Part shown: positions 49,601-61,600 of the stretch, one piece after another
Layout of the letters: every line of letters begins with the position of its first letter
Position numbering within the stretch: position 1 is the first letter of the stretch
Origin: Scatophagus argus
Taxonomy: Eukaryota; Chordata; Actinopteri; Scatophagidae
Length of the DNA stretch: 64,000 nucleotides
Assembly (NCBI RefSeq): GCF_020382885.2
Contig: NC_058496.1
Span: 8,734,501-8,798,500, forward strand
Direction of reading: 5' to 3'
Made by a program: the position numbers and the translations under genes
Notes under the pieces: generated by a model
Seen by the model: the letters and a program-made list of their open reading frames with translations, nothing else
The model's database searches: none
Told to the model about the DNA's origin: nothing

Positions 49601-52600
49601 CTGTGTTACTGATTGATTTCTGTTAAGTTGGTCACAAATCCTGCACATGGTGGTTTAATAACTGGTGGTTTCTTACACAATACTGAGTATATACGGCGTG
49701 GTCAATGACCTTATAACCAAAGAGAGAAAGCAGTTGTGGGCATGGTTAGTGCTAAAGGCTTTATGAGTTTTTTCCAGTACAAAATCAAAACATAGAATTG
49801 GTTTAGCTAAATACAAAAAAAAAATGCAGTTAAATCAGTCTGTTGTTAAATCAGTATGTCAGTTGTACAACATTAGTTGTCTTTACAAAGATACAATGCA
49901 TTAACTTAATGTAAAAGACTTACTGCTTTCTCTCCATGATGTAATGAAGTCATTTTTACTTCATTTCTATGTATCATAACAATCAATGTGCTTTGTTTAC
50001 CAGGTGTCAATTTTGCATGGTTACTTCTAAACTGCCTCCATCAACAAACTCATCCTGCACATCCACGACACATGCTCCCCTCTCTTGCTGCTCGCCTTGT
50101 ATATTTCACTTTTCTTTCACAAATTCCCTGTGTGCAGCTGTTTATGGCACAGCCTGAAAGTTCTGCATGGGGTGTTTTTCCATTTCCGCTCATCCACCAC
50201 TCTCGACCCCCACCTGTACCTCTTTTCCCAGTCTCAAACACACACACACAAACAGACACACACACATTCACACTCCCCCCCCCCCCCCCCCCCCCCCCCC
50301 ATCCTCTCTCCTGTCTCCTTTCCTCTCTGTCTGCGTTGGGCTGGCATGTGATGGTGGCACTGGTGTGTTCTCTTCCTCTCCCCCTTGTTTACTAACAGAC
50401 GCAGACCAGACTGGAGCATGCCCACATTAAGGAGCTTGAACAGAGCCTGCTCTTTGAAAAGACCAAAGCTGAGAAACTCCAAAGAGAGTTAGAAGACACT
50501 AGGGTAATGAATTCACCTCTGCAGTGTGCTGCGTTGGAAAAGAGGGCCGGTAACGGGGATAGCGAGCAAAACAATCTGCAAGGGTTACAGAGAGATGTCG
50601 AACTTGAGCTTTGCTTTATATGGGCTTGTGGTGAATATTATTTTTTTTCACACACGAAAAATAATACTCTTGCTTTTACAGCAAACAAATCAAATAATCA
50701 ACTAATATATTAAGTTTATATTAATACTCAATTCAGCCCATTGATTTTTATTCATATTATTACCATTTTTGAAATATTAACTTCTATCACATTTAAATTT
50801 ATCCACTCAAAATTCCTTTACACTGAAATGGTATACATCCCTGTTTTAACAAAATAAATTACCATGTGCCATCTCTCAGCTGTCTGGAGTGACAGCTCTT
50901 TAACTTGTACTATTTTTCAGTTAGTTACCCAGCCTGAACTCACTCTTTGCTTTACTAGTATCACTGCTTAACCAGACAGACAAACTTCCCCTGTCCCAGC
51001 TAATCATTTTGTCAGCTCCTATGTTCTACTTCCCCCAGTCCTTCCCAGCATCCATTTGTCCTGCTTATTTGGTGTCCCTGCAGTTTGCTAGTCTAAAACC
51101 CGCTCCACCTCCCAGACTATGCAATCACTATGTTGCCCAAGGGTATCGTAGTCTTAAGGAGTTGTTAGGAAAAATATATTTCTATAAATTTGTGAGGATG
51201 AGGGCCATAGTTTCTATAGGTTCTCCTTTGACAGTTTTCTTTTATGCCTCTCCTCATGATGTCAGTGATACCATTAATTCAATGGTTAAAATTTTTTGTT
51301 CATTGGATGGTGGAAAATGTCTAAATGCTGCTATAGCCCCATACATGCCTTCAGCATTGACTTCTGTTATTTAGACCATACCCTTTGTAGCCACAAGAGG
51401 TCAGTGTAACACCTTGATTTGGGATCAGTGTTTTTTTTTTTCAACCCTCTTCATTGAGCAAGTAAATAGTTAGTCAAATAACACTGACAGAGTTTTACTG
51501 TTGTTATTGAATGCTTTTTTAAATCTATTATTGCTGTTAAGCAGTTGTTCTTCATTTTTTTCCAGCAACCTTTTAGTATATATTTTTTTGGTATAACATT
51601 CTTATGCTAGTACACAGTGGTTCAGTATGTTAAATTGGGATGCGTTTTTGATTTTAAGATTTCTGCTTTTAAAGGTTGCTACTGTGTCAGAAAGATCCCG
51701 TATCATGGAGCTTGAGAGGGACCTTTCACTGCGAACAAGAGAGGTAGCTGATCTGCAGCTGCGTCTTGAGACCCAGCAGGGTTCTGAGGACACTGATACT
51801 ACTATTTCTCCCCTTCTGGAAGAGATAAACTCTCTGAGGGATCAGTTGGCTTCCCAAGAAGCTAAGCAGCAAGAAGAGCTGGCAGAATACAAGGAGAAGT
51901 TAGAAACTCAAGAAAAGACCCACAGTGAGGCAGTTGCCCAACTTCAGGCTTCGTGTGTAAGGCTCTCTGGTGACAACGAGCAGATGCAGATGCGCTTAAG
52001 TCAGGCTGAGAAAGAGAATGCTGACATTGCTGAACTCTGGCGTTCCAAGTTGGAGTCTGCCATTTCCTCTCACCAGCAAGCCATGGAGGAGCTGAAGGTG
52101 TCCTTCAGCAAAGGTGCAGGTGCCCAGACTCAAGAACTTGTCGAAACAAAAAGTGCACTAGAGAGGTTGAAGCTGGAACACCAGATGGCTCTAGAGGAGG
52201 CTGGAGCTAAAATTGACGCTGATACCAGAGTTTGGACTCTGGAGACGCAGGCACTGAAGGCACAGCTGTCGACTTTGACCGAGGACAAGGAGCGACTGGA
52301 GGAATCATTACGGACCAGTGTTGAAAAAACAGAAGAGCAGCACCTGGTGGAGATGGAGGATGTCCTTGGAAAGCTTCATGCTGCTGAACTTAGGGTAAAG
52401 GAGCTTGAGGAGAAAGAAGCAATGTTGGCACAACAGGTCCAAGACAAGGACACGGAAACCAAAGAGCAGATGGCAGAAATGGTGGCACTTCGTAGCCAAG
52501 TAGCACAAGGTAACCAGGAGCTTGTAACCCTGAAGAGTCAATTACAGGTGGTTCAGAGTGAAGGAAACAACCAGGGTACCAAGGTGGGTTCTTATTCACC

Positions 52601-55600
52601 GCTTGCCCATTTTAATGCAGTTTTCTCATGTTCTCTGAAAGTGGTGTCTTTATTTCTTCAGTTAGGCTAGTGTGGTATTGTCAGACAGTTATTGTCAGCC
52701 ATTTTTTAAAAAATATTTTATACTGATATTTCATTGCGGTTTGCTTTTATCCTTTTGTCCACTGTATTTTTACTCGACATGTGGTATAGGTTAGTGAACT
52801 GAGCTCTCAGTTGGAGGGCAGGCAGCAGGAAGTCCTCACTTTACAGCAGAGTCTGACCAGCGTACAGCAGGAGAAGGACGCCCTGGAAAAAGAGCTTGGA
52901 GACCTGGTGAGGATCATTGATGATGATGATGCCCTTTGATGAACAAACTATGTCAACAATCTACTGTTTTTTAACTTCATGATATGTTTTACATTCATCT
53001 TTCTTTGCATTCCGTGCTTGTTACTTACTGACTGACGTCTGTGTAGATCCTGATGTATTGTCAGTGAACTAATATCAGCTAAAATATGTGCTTTTCCAAT
53101 GTAGAAATTAGTCATGTGGTCCAAACATAATTCAAATCATATCTAAACTACAAAAATACTAAAACAAATGAAATTCTGACTTTGTCTAAATTTGCCTATA
53201 TCGAGAAATTATATACAAAAAGTTGATACAAATGTATTTTTCCCCTCAGAAACAAAAGTTGACAGAAAGCACAGAGGAGCAGACAAAATCAACAAAAACT
53301 ATGCAAGGTAAATTATATAAGCAATTGTTCTCATGCAATGAATAGTTCAGTAGTCAGATATTTTTCTTCCCACCTTTTTTCACAATATCTGCTATTATTT
53401 CACCCTTTTCATTTTACAGAGGCCTCTAGGATTGAAAATGCATTTTTTTTCTTTTTGCAGAAACACTTGAGAAGCTCAAACAGAAGGAAGAGCAGTGCAT
53501 ATCCCTAACAGCAGAATCAGGGTCTCTAAGAAGTCAGCTTGCTGGTAAGAATATTTGAACTTCATTCTTTTATGTTAAAGGTGTTGTAAGTTTACATTAT
53601 TGCTTTGCTGTGTTCTTTTTCCTCGCTCACTGAATAATAACCTTAAAACAAACTTGTCTTTACTCAGGATTGGAGAGGAAACTGAAGACTGCAGATGAAA
53701 TGCTTGAGCAGCTTTCAAAGGACAAAAAGAAACTGGAAGATGATATTTCAGACATGATGAAGGCATCTGGAGATAGTTCAGTACAGCTGACCAAAATGAA
53801 TGAAGACCTCAAACAGAAAGAAAGGTACCACACTTACCTTACACATACTGTGCTTAATTAAATTTATCAAGCCTGTCACTGAACATCCTCTTCAAATGTC
53901 TTGTTTCTTGGTCTTCATTCAGGAGGCTTGAGGAGTTACAAAGCCAGCTAGCGGAGATGAAGGAGAATGTGGCACATTTGAATGAACAACTTCAGCAGGA
54001 GCAGTCCCACAAAGAGCAAGAGCTGAAAGAAACCAGAGAGACACATACTTCTCAAATAAGTAGTCTTCAAGAAAAGATTGCTGACTTGGTTAGTGATGTA
54101 CAACACGTATCATATGTTCAGGAGTGTGTCAGGACTTCTCAAAGCACCCTGTACCTAATACCCACATTGAACTTGTGGAAATTTGTGTATTCTGCATCTT
54201 CAGTGTAGAATATATTTCAGAATGACTTGAAACTCAAAGAATTAATGCAATCAGAATCCAAAATAAAAGAACTAATGGAAGATTTCTTAGGATGCCAATG
54301 CTTTTAAGTCACCCAATTACACAACTGAGAGATTTATCTTATTGAAATTTGAGGTGCTTGTATATCGTGTTTTGTTTCTGTCTGTAATTGTGTTTTGACT
54401 GTCTTAGTCTCCCTTGAAAAAGAGATTCTTAATCTTAATGGGACTCCCCTGGTTAAATAAAGATGAAATAAAATGAATAAGATACTTAAACTTAGAAATA
54501 GTTTGTAGACATTCAAATATATAAATGTATATATATTATATATAAATGTTTTTCAGTGGCTGGCCGTTTCCAAACAAGTAGATAAATGCCTTAATGTGAT
54601 TAATTATTGCCTTTCTCGTTTACTGTTTTCTAGGAGAAGACTGTAAAACAGGGTGAAGCTCTGGTTGAGGAGATGAAGTCCTCACAACAGAAATCCTCAG
54701 AGCTTCATGAGAAGGAACTTGAGATGCTGAAGAGTCAGGCTGACAAGTTGAACCAGGACCTCTCCTTATCTAAGGACAAAGCCCAGGAGCTGGAGAAGTT
54801 GGTTTCTGAGCTGCAGCCATATAAGGAACAGGCTCAGGTAAGGATAAACTTGAAAAGTTTCAGACACATTAGTTGAATCAATGTATTTTTAACTTGCTTG
54901 AAGTTTGCTGGATGTAAGATGGTTCTTTATGTAGTATTGCTTATACTAATGCTTGATCATTCAAAATTATGTGGAAAATGTGACCTATCCTTTTTGTAGA
55001 TTTAAATTTGATACATCTTGAATGGGGATGTTTTTGACAATCCGTCTCATGAGTTATCAAACATCATAGAGATGTTACATCAGTTGAAACACGAAAACGG
55101 AATTTGAAACCAAGCTTTGCAACAATGTAATGTAACTTTGTAAGAATTTTTGTCTTCATTTAACATCAGTGATTAATGGATATTATCAGTGACATTTTCA
55201 CTCAATAAGTTGCTCATTTCTCTCTCTCACGTTAAGGCTAATAACCTCTTTTTTCATATTCATCTTAGCATTACTGGATGTTGCCATTGGCTCTATGCTC
55301 GCAGGGGTACATCTGATAAAATTATGTCTTTAATGTCTTTTAAGACAGTGTATGCTTGTTGGAAAATTCAAAGAAAAAACACATTCCACTATTTGTGTTC
55401 TGGCTGCTAAAGGCATGTTTATGCTCTGGGTAGGGATCCAAGCTGAATCACTGTGAACTATTTACATACTCTATGCTTAGCTACTGCTTTAAAAATTGAT
55501 TTCAACTTAAATTATATAAATTATGAATGAACTGATTGATTTAACCTTTTTTGCTATGTACCCCTGCCAGCATTGTTTATTAGTCTAATATTTCATCTAA

Positions 55601-58600
55601 GTCAAACATTTTCACTTTCTAAAAAAAAACTTTGTTTTGTGTGTGTATATCTGTATTATTGAAGGCAACATTGCCTTGTACAGTTTATCTTTTCTTTGAA
55701 TTTTGACTCATTTAAAAATATTTAAATACAAAATGATTCACATAGAAAATACTTTAGCATTGTGGATCCACATAATAATTTATTTAAGTGATTGTATTCA
55801 TACACTCTGGCAGCTAGTAGCCAGTTTTTGTTTCTATGCCAGTCAAATTTGTTGTCATCAATGTAATATATACATTTATTTAAAGCAAGTAAGTGCTGAA
55901 GTGAAAATGTTCCACCATTTATGTTTTTGAAAATCATTGTGGTGTAAGCTGTGGTGTGATCTTTTGTCATTTTTTATGCTTCTGCAGCCTAACCTTTCCA
56001 GTTGCATATCACTTATGTCCATATCTGCTTGGTTTATTTTTGGATTCATCTTACTTTTCCCTGTGTATATTCCCCTTCTTTTTATTCTTTCATCTTTATT
56101 TTCCCAGTGTCTTTCTGCTGAGCTTGACTCCTACAAGCATGATGTTGAACGTTTTTCCAAAAAACTGGAAAAGCAAAGTCTAGATATGGAAATTATGTGT
56201 AAGGAAAGTGAGGATGTTAAGGCTGAGAAAGGCAAACTGAAGAAATGCCTTTCAGATGTGCAGACTAAGCTCACTGCCCTTGAGACTGTTCACCAGGAGC
56301 TTTCAGTCGAGAAAGAAGAACTGCTGTTAGCCAGAGATAAGCTTTCAAAAAATCAAGAGGAACTACTTGCCAACAACAAGTGTTTAGATGAAGAAAGAAT
56401 TTCATTGAAGGAGGAGTTGGAGAAGCTCAAAGATGTTCTTCAGGAAGTACAGACTGAAAACAAAAACTTAAAGCAAGCTAAAGATGAACACCAGGCCCAG
56501 ATTGAGGAGCTTCAACGACAAAATAGTGAGAAGAATCACTTGATGCTAAAGCATCAGCAGGACATCCAGCAAATTGAGAATAAAAAGAAGCAACTACTTG
56601 AGGATTATGAAAATGTCTGCAAAGAGAGGAACCAGCTTGAAGCAGATCTCAATGAAAGCAGGTCTATGCTCACATGTGAGAAGGACAATCTAATTTTAGA
56701 GAGAGATTCTGCTAGAAATGCCAAAAAATCTCTAGATGCTAAGAACGCTGAGTTGCAGGTAAAACTTAAATCCTTGAACTTAGAAAAAGAAGATCTTACA
56801 ATGAAGAATACTCAACTGCAGGCCCTCACAGAAACATTGACAAAAGAGAAGTTGGAGATGTCCTCTGAAATCAGTGCTGCTATGTTGGATAAAAAGAGTC
56901 TTGAGACAGTGAAGGAGGAGCTCAAAAATAAGCTCAGTGTTACAAAGAAAGAGTTGGAGAGCTTTGTCCATGAATGTGAAGAACTTAAAGCCTCAAAATT
57001 TAGCCTTGCCCAGATGCTGGAAGACTTCAAGACGAGCAGTCAGGTGACTGATTCTGAGCGGCTTCACCTTCTGCAGGAGAAAGAAGACTTGCTTGCAATC
57101 CAAAGAAAAGTCTGTCATGAGAAAGAAGAGCTGCTCAGAGAGATCGAGGAGCTAAGAGAGAAGCTTCAGGTCTCGACAGATCAACTGTCTCAGTCCAATG
57201 AAAAATTTAAAGAAGCATCATCATCTTTTGAGCAAGAGAAGCAAGCATTTCGCCTTCAGAATTCTGAAACCGAGATGGCTCTACATGTTGTACGAAAAGA
57301 AAAGATGAGTCTGGATTCAGCGCTTGACCAGCAGAAAATTGAATATGATTGTTTGGCGGGAGAGAAGGGAGAACTAGAAGAGAAGCACACAAAAGCCATA
57401 GCTGAGAAAAATGCTCTATGTCTTGAGCGCGATAGGCTAGCTAATGAAATACGAGCAATGAAAGACCAGTTGGATAGTTACTCCAGAGATAATGCTGCCT
57501 TTATTCAAGAGCAGTCTCATTTAGCAACAGTGCTTGAGGAAACTAAATGCAAGAAAGAAGGGGCTGAAGCAGAGGTTACCTCTTTGAAACAACAAAAGGA
57601 TGAACTACAAAATGAACTACAGAAACACAAGTGCGATATTGAACTTCTTGAAAAATGCAAAACTGAACTTGTTCAAGAGCACAGTAAGCTAAAAATGGAT
57701 CTTGAGAAGAGTAATTTAGAATTTGTTCAGCAAATTGATAGCATTACAAAAGACTGTCAATGTCTGCAGATGTTACAGTCTGAAGCTGAAGCTAAAGCTC
57801 AGTCCTTGCAGAAAGAGAACCAAGGGCTGCTTCAGGAGATTCAGAAGTTGAAAAATCATACTGAATCAATAACAGAGTCCAACCACCTTCTCGAGAGCCA
57901 GTTGCAGGCCGAATCCAGTGAACGGAATAAAGCATTATCTGACAAGGATGATCTCTCCAAACGAATTGAGGAGCTGCAGAAAACACTGTCCAAAGTTACA
58001 CTAGAAAATCAGGAGATTTCTTCTAAACTTACGAAGGTTGATGAGCAGAATAAGTCCTCTGTAGTGGGTATGGAAGCTTTGAAAACACAACTGAAGCAGC
58101 AAGAAAAAGAAACTAGCCAGTTGAAGGAAGATAAAGAACAGCTATTATCTGAGCTTGAAGAGATGGGGAAACGGATGACCTTCTTGACCACAGAGAAGGA
58201 CGATCTTTCAGCTGGAAAGTGTAAACTGGAGCAGGATATTTCTTCTCTCCACACAAGCCAAGAAAATTGGCTTGCAGAACGGTCAAAACTGCTTGAGCAG
58301 GTAGAGAAGTTGCACACTGTCCAGAAACAACTAGAGGTTGATGTCAAAGGCCTACAGTTTGATAAAGAACTTTTGGAAAAGCAGTACAAAAATGCTGTTG
58401 GGGAGATATCAGCCTCTGCGATTGTGAAAGAAGAGATTACCTCCAGCATCGCAGATCTAACTGCTCAGAAGGATGCCTTGCAGGTGGAGAGAGACGAAGC
58501 CTCCCAGCAAATCAGGCAGCTCGAGTCCCAACTAAAAAATGCCATTTCTAAGCAGCTTGAGGTATTCCTCCTTCAGTAGTAATCATGGTCACACCTACCC

Positions 58601-61600
58601 TAGAGTGGCTGGGGCTATGTCACCTACTCACTGCATGCTTGCTGTTTGTTTCCCTTTCCCCTTTGCTTTTATTTTCGTGTCTTAACTTTCATCTTTCGTT
58701 TACTAACTGCTGTTGATTACCCTTAGCTCCCAGCCTTTGCCTGTGGGCTTATAACGTGATCTAATATTTAGGCAAAATTCTTCTTGGCTACATGATTATG
58801 TAGATCTGAGGTGATCTTTATCACATCTGATGGTGTGCCATGTTTCTTTTGATTGTGTAATTAATGACTTACTTAAACAAGATTGATATGGGGATTTCTC
58901 AACATTGTTTTTAGGGATTTATTGCACCAATAATCTGCTTTATCTGACACATTAGACAGATAATAGGTTGTCCGTATCCGTTCTGAGGCCACAGGTTGTA
59001 GACAATTTTAGATTATGTACTAATTATTTTTCTCCTTAGTGTAATATTTATGTTGTTAATCAACCAGAATGTACTCGAAAATTGCAATGAACAGAGATTT
59101 GGATAACTGATTCTAAATCCGTAATTAAAATGGCTAACTTGTTAGCATGCAGTTAATTTTTTTTTTTTTTTTTATTAAATTTAACTCATTGGTTGATGTC
59201 AAATTATGGATTATGAATAATTTAATCAAATGACCTGCAAATTTTCTTTCTTTCTGGTTGGTGGTTAGTTGACGTCATTGGTTGACCTCAACCGACCATT
59301 TGCTGCATTTGAAACCGTTGTTCATAGCAGGTGTTCTGCTCATCCACTATGTAGGCTACTGAGGCCTCTGGCAAGACTGCTGAGGCTCTCGAACAGCTGA
59401 CAAAAGAGAAAGCCAGTTTGATGCAGGAGAAGAACAAAGCCCAATCTTTGCTGGAGGAACTCCAGAGCTCCAAGCAGGAGATGGAAACCCAGGTAAGAAA
59501 TGGGTGTGGTTGTAGGGAAAATGCTAATATAAGATTTTAGTGGTGAAGTGGCTCTTCTCATCATATGTGAGAGAGTTTAAGTGTGTGTTGTAGGTGTAAC
59601 AATAAATTTGTTTTTATTGTTTTTAGATAAAAAATTTAAGGAACGAGAATTCCAAGTACCAAGAAGATCTGAATGTATCCAAAGAGCAGCTTTGCACGGA
59701 AACTCAGAAGACTAAGAGTCTGTGCCAGGAAGTGTGAGTATATCCTTAACCTTGACTGCTGATATATATTCACTACACGAGTGGACAGAATTTCTTGATG
59801 ATGTTTATGTGTTGTGTATTTATTTAGAGAGGATCTTAAAAAAGCAGATTCTGAGAAAACACAGTCCCTGCAGATGCTGCAAGATGAGAACAACAAGCTG
59901 ACTCGGGAGCTTAAAAACAATCACAAAGGCCAGAGTGATCTTACAAAGGTGCAACACTTTACACTTTTTCTTTTTTTTTTTTTTTAAAGAAAGCTCTTAA
60001 CATAAAAGTACATGCATCAAGCAACGTTTTGTGTTTTTAGCTGTTGATCTGCTGACCATGAATGGATCTTTGCTGTTTACCTAGGTCAAGGATGAGAACT
60101 CAAAACTTAAAAAACAGCTGGAAGAGATTAAGCAAAGGTAAGTGAATACACTTTCATTTTGTGATGTTTGGCAGTGTCTCAGATCTGTAAATTCAGCAAT
60201 ATTTTAAAGGCTGTTGTCTAAATGAGCACGACTGCTTTCCCCTGTGAGTGGTATGTCATGCTGTTCTTTTCCTCCAAAGCCTGCCAAATAATGCCTTCAG
60301 GTACTTCACTCCTTTTAATATTATGTGCTGTCAGTCATCATCATGTAATAGTGCAAATATATAAATAACATCCACATATGTAGGCATATAATTAGGACCA
60401 AGCAAGGTTCTGTCACATTTTCATTTCTATTAACAGTGGATGAGAGCTGTGCTAAGGTTTGTAGTCTGTTAGTGTGAAAATGTACTAAAAATAGTGATGA
60501 AACAAGCTATTGGTGATGAAGTGAGCTTGAATAATTGTCGGTGCAACAGCAGTGTGTCTGAGCCAACTGAGCACATCCACATAGTCAAAGATGAGCAAAG
60601 ATAAACTGTGACTGGTGAGTTGTGTTGCACCGAAACAGGGAACACATACTTGAATTTGTCTGTTTTGGTATGTAGTTTATTTGCAGGACCAAAGTGTGTC
60701 GTGACCATACATTAAAGCAAAGCACAATAAATCCTAAGTTATTTATTACGTTTCATTATTCAAACATTATTCAACAACCTACGGCCCCATGCCACTTGCT
60801 TAACAGTTCCATGTGTGATTTCACCACTGATTTTTCCATGTTTTCTTTTTGTCATCTGTTTTCTTTGGTTTTTCTCTTTTTTTCCATTGTGCTCTGACTG
60901 CTTGAGAGTTGCAGAAAGCCTCAAACTCTGATGAGAAAGAGAGACTCTGCAGGCATTTATGTCTTATGATAAAATATTTAATGGCACTTGGCTGAAGACA
61001 GATAGCATTAACAAAGAACTGATGTTACTCAGTGCACAGCCATGCCAGTACTGAAGTCTGCCTCTGCCCCCATCAGAGAAATCAGTGTCTCTCACTACCA
61101 TGTGTGATAAGGTCGTAAAGCACAATTATCACAATACACCAAGACTGGTGGTGCTCCAGTGAGATATTGCCACCTGCACAGTAGGATTTACATCTGAAGG
61201 GATTAGAGTGCATCTGGGAGCGATACAGACAACAGGGGAATGTTATTATTCCTCCCCAAGGAGTAAGTCTTGAGATGTTTTGTTGCAGCACAGTAACACA
61301 GAGACTAAGGGCTCCACAGTTCAGAGGTAGAAATAATTCTGTATGAAAGGGCTATAACTCTCTGTGAGGTTAAAATAATTCTCTAACATGGAGAAGTAAT
61401 AGGTTTCAATTTTCTGCATGTCTCCTCAGATTTGTGAAATGTCTGCGGTGTCCCCCGAACCTCAGCAAATAGTTTGAATTCGAATGTGTTGAAACAGTTT
61501 GGTGAACTGGGGACAGAATTTCTGTGCCTGGAGTGACTGTGTACTTTATCTCAGAGATTAAGTTGTTATTGTGTATTTGCTAGTGAGAGCACCCTGAAGC

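Noticed and set aside
50050-50482. Several overlapping open frames on both strands with long runs of P, H/T or C/V
   Set aside because: They are translations of the CA repeat and poly-C tract and have no splice or family support beyond the real 35-residue exon.
58009-58449. 146-codon minus-strand open frame
   Set aside because: Antisense shadow of the CLIP1 coiled-coil exon, with serine/leucine/phenylalanine-rich composition expected from Glu/Lys-rich codons on the other strand.
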